Assembly: GCF_001544535.1 (NCBI RefSeq)
Contig: NZ_FCON02000033.1
Coordinates: 1 to 64,000, forward strand
Direction of reading: 5' to 3'
Source of the DNA: Caballeronia choica
GTDB lineage: Bacteria; Pseudomonadota; Gammaproteobacteria; Burkholderiales; Burkholderiaceae
DNA: 64,000 bases
The position numbers were made by a program, and so were the translations under genes. Shown piece by piece: positions 8,778 through 17,080 of the stretch (position 1 is the stretch's first letter; each line of letters opens with the position of its first letter). The notes beneath the pieces were generated by a model. It was not told where the DNA came from and did not search any database. It worked only from the letters and a program-made list of their open reading frames with translations.

Positions 8778-9172
8778 GATGTACCTCAACAATTTTAGTT
8801 AGTGGCGCGACAAGAGGACTTACCTGTCACGGTTAACCTAGCGTAAAGGGTAAACGCCACCAGGGTAAGTACTAGTTTCGCCAACTCTCCGTTGCTGTGG
8901 CGTCAACAATCAAAGTGGGCTTGTTCACGCAGCACCACCGCTCCCTCAAGGTTCTTGACACATATCGCTCTTGTACATATCATTCGATATAAATCGATTG
9001 TACATAAAATGATGTCGCGAGGACTGAGTTGCCTCCGGCGCACCACGTACTACCCCTATATCAACGCGCAGCAATCACGCCAACCGAAACCGGGTTCGGC
9101 GAACGGCTATCGAGTTAGCACACCGATTTTCAAAACCGATCTGATAGAGACTCTTAAAACAGGACACGCGCC
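8778..9172. promoter_or_regulatory. AT-richer control region upstream of the flavoprotein gene
   Basis: About 395 bp between divergent genes. It holds a direct repeat TTGTACATA (8971-8979 and 8998-9006, 27 bp apart) that flanks the short palindrome TCGATATAAATCGA. The base composition is distinctly more AT-rich than the surroundings, as expected for a promoter or operator. The regulator is unknown; no regulator gene is adjacent. Confidence 0.4.
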
Positions 9173-10924
9173 ATGGATACGGCTACAACGGAGAACTGGG
9201 ACCGCGAGGTTGACGTCATCGTCATGGGGGCGGGCGCGGCGGGCATGGCGGCAGCTATCGTGGCAAAGAATGAGGGACTTGTGCCGATCGTTCTTGAGAA
9301 GACTGACCAGGTCGGCGGCACTTCCGCGTGGTCGGTCGGAATGATGTGGTTTGTTGACAGCGGCCCGATGCAGGCCGCTGGCTTCAAGGATTCATTCGAC
9401 AAGGCGCGGAAATACTTCGCGGCGACGGTCGGAAACAGTGTCGAGCGCTCATTGCAGGAAGCCTATATTTCCCAAGGCCGCGTCGCGCTCGACTATCTGT
9501 TGCAGCACTCCGAACTCGAGGTCATGGCAGTCGAATATCCGGACTATAGCCCTGAACTGGAGGGCGGGATGTTTGGCCGAGCTCATGCGCCTCTGGAATT
9601 CGACGGTCGAAAACTAGGCCCGCACTTCAAGGATTTGCGCGCTCCGCTTCCTGCCTTCGCGCCATTCGGCGGGATGATGCTCGATCTCGTCGACCTGCTT
9701 CACTTCCTTTCCTTTACGCGCTCAGCACGATCGTTTTTCCACGTGCTAAAGCGCTTTTCGCGCTATGGCGTGGATCGGCTGAACCATCATCGAGGTACGC
9801 GGCTCGTCGGTGGAAATGCACTTATTGGCCGTCTGTACAAGACAATACTGGATCAGAAAATCGACGTCTGGTTCCGCGCGTCCGCTACCAGATTGATCAT
9901 GGATGATGGCAAAGTCGCGGGTGCGGAAGTGGTCAGGGACGGTCGGACCATCCGCGTTCGCTCTCGCCGGGGCGTAGTCATTGCAACCGGTGGCTACCCC
10001 GGCAACGAGGTCATGCGCCAGGAGCACTCCCGCAAACCAACGGTAGAACTCGGACTCGGCCTCCCGAGCAACGTCGGCGAAGGCATCCACCTCGGTCAAT
10101 CGGCTGGCGGTCGCCTTGACCACAATTCACAGGACACGGGATTCTATGTCCCCATGTCGGTATGGTCGAACAAGGCGGGCGCAATGGAACCGTGGGGCCA
10201 CTTCATGCTCGACCGCCCCAAACCCGGCTTCATTGCGATAGGCAAGGACGGAAAGCGGTTCACGAACGAGGCTGCGTCGTACCACGCCTTCACCCTTGGC
10301 ATGTTCGACGCAGGCGCGATCCCTGCGTACCTCGTCGCAGACGCCGCGACGGTAAAGAAGTACGGGATCGGGGTCATACTTCCCGGCAGCTTTTCATTGC
10401 GCCGCTATGAAAAGGCCGGCTACCTGTTCAGTGGTCGCACGCTCGTAGAACTTGCCAGCAAAATCGGCGTCGACCCGAACGGCATGAAACGCAGTGTCGA
10501 GCGCAACAACCGGTTCGCGAAAACCGGTATCGACGAGGACTTCGGGAAGGGATCGTCTGCGTACAACATCTACAAGGGCGACCCGACGCACTCGCCTAAT
10601 CCTTGTCTTGGGCCAATCGAGAATGGTCCCTTCTACGCGGTCAAGCTGATGCCGGGCGACTTCGGAACGAGCCGTGGACTCGTGACCGGATCGCATGGAG
10701 AAGTTCTCGACGACCATAATCAACCGATTCCAGGCCTGTACGCCTGCGGCAACGACATGAACTCGCCGGTAGGGGGTCATTACATTGGCGCCGGCATTAC
10801 GCTCGGACCAGCATTGACGTTCGGATACCTCGCCGCGATGGCACTCGCCACGAGTGGTCAAGGCGAAGGCGCGGGGAAATCGGAAGACGCTTCATCTCCT
10901 ATGCAAAGCGTCAGACTGGCCTGA
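9173..10924 (+). CDS. FAD-dependent oxidoreductase (KstD / fumarate reductase flavoprotein family)
   Basis: 583 residues. An FAD-binding Rossmann motif is at the N-terminus (VDVIVMGAGAAGMAAAIVAK, about residues 13-32, closed by VLEK). The second dinucleotide-binding part appears as RRGVVIATGGYPGNEVM, and the C-terminal GLYACGNDMNSPVGGHYIGAG motif is characteristic of 3-ketosteroid dehydrogenase-like and fumarate-reductase-like flavoproteins. No signal peptide or heme-binding domain is present, so it is probably a soluble dehydrogenase or reductase. The substrate is unknown; related genes occur in steroid and aromatic-acid catabolism. It stands alone with a long regulatory region upstream. Confidence 0.85.
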   Translation: MDTATTENWDREVDVIVMGAGAAGMAAAIVAKNEGLVPIVLEKTDQVGGTSAWSVGMMWFVDSGPMQAAGFKDSFDKARKYFAATVGNSVERSLQEAYISQGRVALDYLLQHSELEVMAVEYPDYSPELEGGMFGRAHAPLEFDGRKLGPHFKDLRAPLPAFAPFGGMMLDLVDLLHFLSFTRSARSFFHVLKRFSRYGVDRLNHHRGTRLVGGNALIGRLYKTILDQKIDVWFRASATRLIMDDGKVAGAEVVRDGRTIRVRSRRGVVIATGGYPGNEVMRQEHSRKPTVELGLGLPSNVGEGIHLGQSAGGRLDHNSQDTGFYVPMSVWSNKAGAMEPWGHFMLDRPKPGFIAIGKDGKRFTNEAASYHAFTLGMFDAGAIPAYLVADAATVKKYGIGVILPGSFSLRRYEKAGYLFSGRTLVELASKIGVDPNGMKRSVERNNRFAKTGIDEDFGKGSSAYNIYKGDPTHSPNPCLGPIENGPFYAVKLMPGDFGTSRGLVTGSHGEVLDDHNQPIPGLYACGNDMNSPVGGHYIGAGITLGPALTFGYLAAMALATSGQGEGAGKSEDASSPMQSVRLA

Positions 10925-11259
10925 TGTGGCTTGCCACAAGCGCGCCTCGGCATGGTGGACCGTCCGCCTGATCCAGGTCGCGGCGGCGATTCATCGTTGA
11001 TCTGACCTTGAGAAGGCGATAGTCGAGCTTGCAGGGAGAGTCGTCGAGTGTGCCATCGCAGGCACACTTACAGACGCGGAACAAGCTGCGGGCAATGAGT
11101 TCTGCCTGCGGACACTGGCGTTGATGGAAGAATGGAAGAACTGGAACTTGAAGAACCCGACAATGCGTCGTCGAAGACTCGGGTCAATGGCGCGCGGCGC
11201 TCGCCCCGTGGTCGCTGACTTAGCGGCCCATGCGTTGCCGATGCTTCCTGCAACAAGCA
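10925..11259. other. intergenic region between convergent genes
   Basis: 335 bp. One plus-strand frame (about 11005-11180) reads as plausible amphipathic protein but starts directly after a stop with no convincing start codon, so it is at most a remnant. Nothing else was recognised. Confidence 0.4.
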
Positions 11260-12171
11260 TTACCCGATACGACCACCGCGTCGAAGCTGTGCTCCTATTT
11301 CCACGATTCTTTTTTCTCCGGCACGCAGAGCCTCTTCCGAGGTGTGCACGGAGTAGTAACCCAGCACCAGATCGTGCGGGTGCGGGATCGCGGAACCGAG
11401 GACAAACTCTGTCTCTTCCAGGGCGACGAAATCCAGAACGTCCTCCGATTCGCTGAATACGACAAGCTCGGCGCAAATCCGGTGGTCAGCGACATGAAGT
11501 GCGCCGCGCTGAATGCCAAGCCACGCGACAACATGGCCGGCTGGCGGCGTATACCGCCAACGCTCGCCCGCCGCAAGCCGTACGTGCAGGTAGTTGATAC
11601 CTGAAGGCGCCGACACCGGGCTCTGGAGATTCTCGTAATCGCCCAAAATGATTCTGGCTGGGCCGGCCTTGGGAATCACGCGGGCGGACAGATACTGGCT
11701 GTTGGGTTCGCCCAGTTCCAGCTCAGCGGGCAACGCCGTCCATAACTGATAGCCGCGCACTCGCGTGTGGTTCTGCGGGTTGCCGTCATGCCACACCCCG
11801 CCCCCTGCGCTCATCCACTCGACGCTTCCCGTTGACAAGACGCCGGATGCGCCGGTCGTGTCTTCATAGCCAACTTCGCCTTCCAGCAGGATCGTGGTCG
11901 TCGCGATACCGGAATGCGGATGCATTGAAAATCGCGTTTCGGAATCGGGCGAAACGTCGAAATAGTCGAGAAAGACGAAGGGCTTGAGCAGTCCGCCAAG
12001 GTCTCCCGGACTGAACAAGCGATTAACCGGGCCATGCTGCCTGCCAGGTGTGCGGGCGACGATCGTTCGCGCGGCGCGAAGTGGACTCAAGAAGCGGTCC
12101 TCGCCAGTCGCGACGAGCGATTCCACGTTGTAGCATTCCGAAGGGGGTGATTCGATCGTATTGTCAGACAT
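11260..12171 (-). CDS. pirin family protein (bicupin)
   Basis: 303 residues. The N-terminal cupin carries the pirin metal site: FSMHPHSGIATTTILLEGEVGYED with two His and later the GSVEWMSAGGGVWHDG motif. The second cupin domain is shorter. Bacterial pirins include quercetin dioxygenases and metabolic regulators. It is followed in the same direction, 63 bp upstream on the map, by a second, more YhhW-like pirin; the two are likely one transcription unit. Confidence 0.88.
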   Translation of the reverse strand: MSDNTIESPPSECYNVESLVATGEDRFLSPLRAARTIVARTPGRQHGPVNRLFSPGDLGGLLKPFVFLDYFDVSPDSETRFSMHPHSGIATTTILLEGEVGYEDTTGASGVLSTGSVEWMSAGGGVWHDGNPQNHTRVRGYQLWTALPAELELGEPNSQYLSARVIPKAGPARIILGDYENLQSPVSAPSGINYLHVRLAAGERWRYTPPAGHVVAWLGIQRGALHVADHRICAELVVFSESEDVLDFVALEETEFVLGSAIPHPHDLVLGYYSVHTSEEALRAGEKRIVEIGAQLRRGGRIG

Positions 12172-12234
12172 GATGTTTCCGCGTTCTCGAGATTTGATGA
12201 CTTGGAGAAGCCAGGTGGACTGCGAAAATGGAAC

Positions 12235-12933
12235 TTAGCCGGTGTCCACCATCACAAGCTCAGAGTCTTCGAATGCACTTATTCGAGCAGTCGCCACCTT
12301 CGTGATCGCGACGCCGTCCAGTGGCCCCATTGATTCGACGTTGACTTCGATTCGTCCCGAAGCGACCACAAGGTAGGCTTGTCGCGATCGGCCCAACTCG
12401 TGCTGAATGCGCTCTCCCGACTTCAGAGTTGCTCCAAGCAGGCGGGCATTGGCATGGATGGGAAGTGCCCCTTCGTCAGTGTCGAATCCGCTGGCAAGCA
12501 CCACGAAGCGCCCGGAGCGATCGCCCTTGGGAAACGGTTTTGTATCCCAGCGCGGCTCGCCACCGAAGATGCGAGGCAACAACCATATTTGATAGATCTT
12601 GAGCGGGACATCGCCCCTGTTGAACTCCATGTGGCGTATGCCCGCACCGGCGCTCATCACCTGAACATCGCCCGCGTGAATCGTTCCTTCAGATCCCAGC
12701 GTATCCCGGTGCCCCAACACACCTTGACGGACGTAAGTGACAATTTCCATGTCGCGGTGTCCGTGCATCGGGAAGCCGCTGCCGACAGCGATCTGATCGT
12801 CGTTCCAGACGATCAGTGGGCCCAATGCTTCATGTGAAGGATCGTCCTTAGCGCTGACCGCAAAATGATGCTTTGCGGTCAGCCAACCCAGATCAGCACG
12901 GCCAAGTGAGTCCCAACGCCGATGTACAAGCAT
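12235..12933 (-). CDS. pirin family protein (YhhW-like quercetinase type)
   Basis: 232 residues, the length of E. coli YhhW. Metal-site residues are seen in GFPMHGHRDMEIVTYVRQGVL (two His and a Glu) and the second motif SAGAGIRHMEFNRGD. YhhW shows quercetin 2,3-dioxygenase activity in vitro; here the physiological substrate is not known. It is the upstream member of a tandem of two diverged pirins. Confidence 0.88.
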   Translation of the reverse strand: MLVHRRWDSLGRADLGWLTAKHHFAVSAKDDPSHEALGPLIVWNDDQIAVGSGFPMHGHRDMEIVTYVRQGVLGHRDTLGSEGTIHAGDVQVMSAGAGIRHMEFNRGDVPLKIYQIWLLPRIFGGEPRWDTKPFPKGDRSGRFVVLASGFDTDEGALPIHANARLLGATLKSGERIQHELGRSRQAYLVVASGRIEVNVESMGPLDGVAITKVATARISAFEDSELVMVDTG

Positions 12934-13308
12934 CTCCGCTTCCCTTTGCTTCCGCCATAAACGAGGTGTTCCAAAACCGGGCGGCTCTGGATCAATAGCG
13001 ATCCGAGCCGCACAAGCATGCTATAGCCGTAATGAACACGCGCATATATCCCGCGCCGCAAAGCATCATTGCGGCTGGCAGAACGATCAGAGTTGAGTGC
13101 AGGGTGTCAATGAATCAAATCGACGTGCTGTTTCCATGGCCGGCACGCTTGCCCCACTCCACGATGGCATCTCTTCCGATTTGGTTTGAAAGTGCGACGC
13201 GCCGCCAGACTCCAACACTTAAGCCGGAACTCGCGGGCTGATCAATCGTGTCAATGGAGCGCGACGCTGACGAAGCGCTCGCAGCCGTTCGCGAGTGACG
13301 CTTGCGCC
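12934..13308. other. intergenic region, nothing recognised
   Basis: 375 bp between same-strand genes; it should contain the promoter of the pirin pair. No repeat or ORF with coding character was seen. Confidence 0.45.
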
Positions 13309-14205
13309 CTAGCGCGAACTGGCGTTCAGTTCCTTCTCGAACCAGTGGTCCGCATAAGGCTCCGCGCTGAAGGGTGCCACTTCTGCGTACCCAGCTTGCC
13401 GATAGAGCCGAACTGCTTCACTCAGCGCCTGATTCGTTTCCAGGCGGATGACGCTTACTCCAGCCTGTCGCGCATGCTGCTCTGCCTCCACCAGCAGGCG
13501 CCGGCCGACGCCCATTCCGCGAGCCGACACGCTCACCCACATTCTCTTCAACTCAGCCGGCAGCTTTTCGTGAAACTTTAGCGCGACGCATCCTATCGCC
13601 TCGCCATGAAGTCTTCCGACGATGAATGCTCCATTTGGAGCAGTCATCTCCCGCGCATCTGCAGGTACGCTGATCGACGGATCGAAACCCGACTCAAAGC
13701 GTTTGCCCAACTCCGCGAAGTACTGTTCGATGCACCAGCGCGCGTCATCGCTCGCCGGATCTTCTATCGCATACCGTACGAACGATGGCTGCAGCAGACG
13801 TTCCACCTCGGTCATCGCCGTGACCAGTTGCTCCCGCTGACGCTGGCTCAAAGGCTCCAAGATCTCAAGCGCGAGCCCGTCAGAAAGACGTTCCAACTCA
13901 GTGCGTTCATCCAGGCCAGCTTTGGTAAGGTGCACGCGACGCACCCTGCGATCGTCGGGACGAGACTCGATATTCGCCAGCCCCTGACGCTCGAGGGAGG
14001 CAAGCGTACGGCTCAGATAGCCCGAGTCGAGATTCAGGCGTGCGCGAAGCGTCCGAAGATCTACGCCCTCTGTTCCAACCTCCCAAAGAATGCGGGATTC
14101 GCTCATTGGGCGTCCCCGCCCGAGAAAGCGATCGTTGAGCGCGCCGATGCGCTCGGCAACGGTGCGGTTGAATCTACGAATCTGATCGATGTCGGACGGG
14201 TTCAT
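13309..14205 (-). CDS. MarR regulator fused to a GNAT acetyltransferase
   Basis: 298 residues starting at MNPSDIDQIRRFNRTVAERI. Residues ~1-145 are a MarR winged helix (LRTLRARLNLDSGYLSRTLASLERQGLANIESRPDDRRVRRVHLT). The C-terminal half is a GNAT domain with the acetyl-CoA loop VSVSARGMGVGRRLLVEAEQHAR and LETNQALSEAVRLYRQAGY. Such fusions are annotated as bifunctional HTH/GNAT proteins; the acetylated substrate is unknown. A perfect palindrome sits 2 bp before the start codon, so autorepression is likely. An ATG 48 bp upstream would place the palindrome inside the coding region and is less likely. Confidence 0.88.
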   Translation of the reverse strand: MNPSDIDQIRRFNRTVAERIGALNDRFLGRGRPMSESRILWEVGTEGVDLRTLRARLNLDSGYLSRTLASLERQGLANIESRPDDRRVRRVHLTKAGLDERTELERLSDGLALEILEPLSQRQREQLVTAMTEVERLLQPSFVRYAIEDPASDDARWCIEQYFAELGKRFESGFDPSISVPADAREMTAPNGAFIVGRLHGEAIGCVALKFHEKLPAELKRMWVSVSARGMGVGRRLLVEAEQHARQAGVSVIRLETNQALSEAVRLYRQAGYAEVAPFSAEPYADHWFEKELNASSR

Positions 14206-14207
14206 GT

Positions 14208-14225
14208 CTCTGACAATAGTCAGAG
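14208..14225. promoter_or_regulatory. MarR-type operator palindrome
   Basis: CTCTGAC-AATA-GTCAGAG: two perfect 7-bp arms with a 4-bp spacer, directly abutting the start codon of the MarR-GNAT gene. The length and location are typical of MarR operators. Confidence 0.7.
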
Positions 14226-14358
14226 AATGACGATTGGTCAACCCCGACTTCACTATTCCCCGCTTGATTGTGGCGTCGGCGCTTGGGGCGTTCTCTCAGC
14301 AAGGCCATGTCGTCCTGGCCTCGTGGGCGACGCCCAACTCTGGCTGCCGTCTGTCGTC

Positions 14359-14526
14359 TCATTCGCAAAACACGCTTCCTGATAGAAGAGAGAAGACCGC
14401 AGCGGGTGTAAGGTAGCCCGCGAAGCACACGGCCACGATCGAAAGTCCAATGAGCGCGGCCACGGTTGCCACTAGAACGCGCCGCAGCGGCCTCGGCGTG
14501 CTCATCAAGGCTCTCATGCCTCTCAT
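14359..14526 (-). CDS. 55-residue single-span membrane protein overlapping the MFS gene
   Basis: Starts inside the MFS stop codon (ATGA overlap), an arrangement that suggests translational coupling; a further ATG nine bases on (14517) is an alternative. The translation has a basic N-terminus (STPRPLRRVLVA), one hydrophobic span (VATVAALIGLSIVAVCFAGY) and ends LTPAAVFSLLSGSVFCE. It may be an accessory small subunit of the transporter, as known for some oxalate/formate-type MFS carriers, but no family was identified with confidence. It is too short for standard gene callers. Confidence 0.6.
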   Translation of the reverse strand: MRGMRALMSTPRPLRRVLVATVAALIGLSIVAVCFAGYLTPAAVFSLLSGSVFCE

Positions 14527-15752
14527 GCCCGCTGCGCAAGCGTTCCGCTGAGGCGCTCGACGCGTTCGTCATTGATCGGCAAGTGCAGGAGGCCCGCGAT
14601 GACGCCGAGCGCGATGGCGCCGTACCAAAGCAGGTCGTAGGCATGGGTCGCGTCGTACACGATGCCACCGAGCCAGACGCCGAGAAAGCTCCCCAGTTGA
14701 TGCCCGAAGAACACGAAGCCGAACAGCGTCGCGATATAGCGCACACCGAAGACCTGTGATACGAGACCGTTCGTCAGCGGCACCGTGCCGAGCCAGATCA
14801 GGCCCATCAGGAACGAGAATGCGCAGACGCTCGCTGGCGTGAGCGGCGCGAGAACGAAAGCCGCCATCGCCGCGGACCGGATGAAGTAGATCGCTGAGAG
14901 CACGTACTTTCGGCGCATGAAGTCGCCTGCGTATCCGCACGCATAGGTGCCGATCACGTTGGCGAGCGCGATCAGCGCGAGCGCCGTGCTCGCATCCCGT
15001 GGGCTCAAGCCTTTGTCCAGCAGATAGGCGGGCATGTGCGAGGCAATGAACGCGAGCTGGAAGCCGCAGGCGAAAAAGCCGAAGTTCAACAGCCAGAATC
15101 CCCGATGCGAGAGCGCTTCGCGAATCGCCGCGCCCATCGACTGTACGGTTGCCTCGCCGGGGACATGGCTCACGGGGCGATCGCGCAACAAGGCCGAGAG
15201 CGGCGCAAGCAGGACCATCACCGAGGCAAGCACCACGAGCGTCGAGACCCAGCCGAGACCGTCTATCAGGCTTTGCACGATCGGCACGGTGCAGAACTGA
15301 CCAAGTCCGCCTATCGCGCCCGCGACGCCGAGCGCCCAACTGCGATGCTCGGCGGGAAAGAGCCGGGAGAGCGCGCCGTACACAGCGCCGAATGCGGAAC
15401 CCGAGAGTCCGACGCCCACTAGCACGCCCGTGCCGAGGGTATAGACGCCGGGCGTGCCCGCAAAGGCCATGACGAGGAGACCGAGCGCATAGACGAGCAT
15501 GCCGGCGAGCATGACCCGTGCGGAACCGAAGCGGTCGGCGATCATCCCCGTGAACGGCTGCGCCACGCCCCAGAGCAGATTTTGCAGCGCGAGTGCAAGA
15601 CCGAACGTCTCGCGCGACCAGCCATGGTCGATCGTGACCGGTGTCAGGAAGAGCCCCTGCACGTGCCGCACGCCCAACGCGGCGCCCATAAGAAGCCCGC
15701 CTGCAATCACCGGTTGCCAGCGCTTGCGCCAGATGTCCTGTTGTCCGCTCAC
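14523..15752 (-). CDS. MFS transporter (oxalate:formate antiporter / monocarboxylate-like)
   Basis: 409 residues from a GTG start preceded by GGAGGAGCGAA. Upstream in-frame ATGs would add a low-complexity, basic, non-membrane tail. Twelve membrane segments are visible. Features such as FTGMIADRFGSARVM, GVGLSGSAFGAVYGALSRLFPAEHRSWALG and SHMPAYLLDKGLSPRDAS fit the OFA/monocarboxylate branch of MFS. A LysR gene lies upstream on the same strand and a 55-residue membrane protein overlaps its 3' end. The substrate is unknown. Confidence 0.85.
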   Translation of the reverse strand: MSGQQDIWRKRWQPVIAGGLLMGAALGVRHVQGLFLTPVTIDHGWSRETFGLALALQNLLWGVAQPFTGMIADRFGSARVMLAGMLVYALGLLVMAFAGTPGVYTLGTGVLVGVGLSGSAFGAVYGALSRLFPAEHRSWALGVAGAIGGLGQFCTVPIVQSLIDGLGWVSTLVVLASVMVLLAPLSALLRDRPVSHVPGEATVQSMGAAIREALSHRGFWLLNFGFFACGFQLAFIASHMPAYLLDKGLSPRDASTALALIALANVIGTYACGYAGDFMRRKYVLSAIYFIRSAAMAAFVLAPLTPASVCAFSFLMGLIWLGTVPLTNGLVSQVFGVRYIATLFGFVFFGHQLGSFLGVWLGGIVYDATHAYDLLWYGAIALGVIAGLLHLPINDERVERLSGTLAQRA

Positions 15753-15955
15753 TTCGCTCCTCCGCGTAGTGTGGGTGGTGCGCCTGCCGCTCGTTGCGCC
15801 CTCGCTGCACGTGCCGCGCGCGGTGCCGCTCCATGTGACGTTTGCGGATGCCGCGCGCCTGCACACCATGCTGGCCATTAAATGCCAGCGCCCGGCGCGC
15901 TTCAATCAATACTTTGGACGCGTTCGCATGCACCGCGTGCATGCGAGTGACGGTG

Positions 15956-16903
15956 TCACGTACCGGCCTGCGCTGCCAGCACCCCGTTGACCATCGCCTC
16001 CACGGCGCGCGCTTCCGACCTGATCCACTCGACGACGTCGAGCACGTCCCGGCGCGGCTGCGTCTCGGCTTGATAGAGCCAGTACCCGTAGGTGCTCGTG
16101 CGGACGGCCACGCCCTCGCCTAGCGCGACGAGCCGTTTGTCTGCAAGGAGAGGCTCGATCAGCGCAATGCGGCCAAGCGCGATGCCCTGGCCTGCGAGCG
16201 CCGCGGCAATGACCTGGTCATATTGGTTGAAACGCAGCATCCTCTTCGGCTGCGCGTGGGCGAGGCCCATTGCGGCGAGCTGATCGGACCAGCGCAAGAG
16301 CGGCCTGCGCGGCCCCTCGAATTCGAGCAGCGCATGACGCCCGAGCACGGCGGCCTCGTCGAGTCGCACGAGTCCGAGCGAGGGATGCGCGACGGGCACG
16401 ACGGCCTCTTCGAAGAGGCGTACGGCGCCCGGGGGCGCGTTCGTGGCCGTGCAGTAGCGGATGCCGAGATCGATCCCCTCGGCGCGCAAGTCGACGTTTT
16501 TGTCGATCGCCGCCATGCGCAGGTCGACGTTCGGATAGCGGCGTTGAAATCCGTTGATCCGCGGCAGCAGCCAGAGGCCCGTCACACCGATGCTGGCCGT
16601 GATCGTCACGGGCAGCCCCTCCTGCGCGTGGCCCAGGACTTCGAAGACTTCCTGCAATTGCTGGACGGCAGCATCGGCGGTGCGAAAGAGGCGTTCGCCT
16701 TCGGGCGTGAAGGAAATCGACCGGTAGCCGCGCTGAAAGAGTACGAAGCCGAGCCAATCCTCGAGCGCGCGAACCTGGCGGCTTAGCGCCGACTGCGTGA
16801 GGCACAGGTCCTGTGCGGCGAGCGTGATGCTCATGCGGCGGCCAACGGCGACAAAGCCGCGAATCAGGTCAAGCGGCGCGAGCCGGACAAGCGGCACTGG
16901 CAT
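15956..16903 (-). CDS. LysR family regulator (GcvA-like)
   Basis: 315 residues. The N-terminal HTH (GRRMSITLAAQDLCLTQSALSRQVRALEDWLG) and the effector domain starting at VTITASIGVTGLWLLPRING match the GcvA-like subgroup. It lies 203 bp upstream of the MFS gene on the same strand and diverges from the alpha/beta hydrolase, so either may be its target. Confidence 0.88.
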   Translation of the reverse strand: MPVPLVRLAPLDLIRGFVAVGRRMSITLAAQDLCLTQSALSRQVRALEDWLGFVLFQRGYRSISFTPEGERLFRTADAAVQQLQEVFEVLGHAQEGLPVTITASIGVTGLWLLPRINGFQRRYPNVDLRMAAIDKNVDLRAEGIDLGIRYCTATNAPPGAVRLFEEAVVPVAHPSLGLVRLDEAAVLGRHALLEFEGPRRPLLRWSDQLAAMGLAHAQPKRMLRFNQYDQVIAAALAGQGIALGRIALIEPLLADKRLVALGEGVAVRTSTYGYWLYQAETQPRRDVLDVVEWIRSEARAVEAMVNGVLAAQAGT

Positions 16904-17080
16904 GCATGCTCCTCATGCGAAAGATGCAAGAAGGTTGGTTGAGCCGGCCGGGCGAGTCAAGTGGAATATCGATGTATGCGGACTCGGGCGATCGACGCGA
17001 CTTCATGTGGCGTCTGGCTGCGGTATGCGGCGACGCACGGGGCACATGGGCAATCGAGGATCGTCTCGTCTGGAGCTACG

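Noticed and set aside
11121-11456. 111-codon plus-strand ORF from a TTG
   Set aside because: Most of it is antisense to the pirin gene; only a short upstream part could be a remnant.
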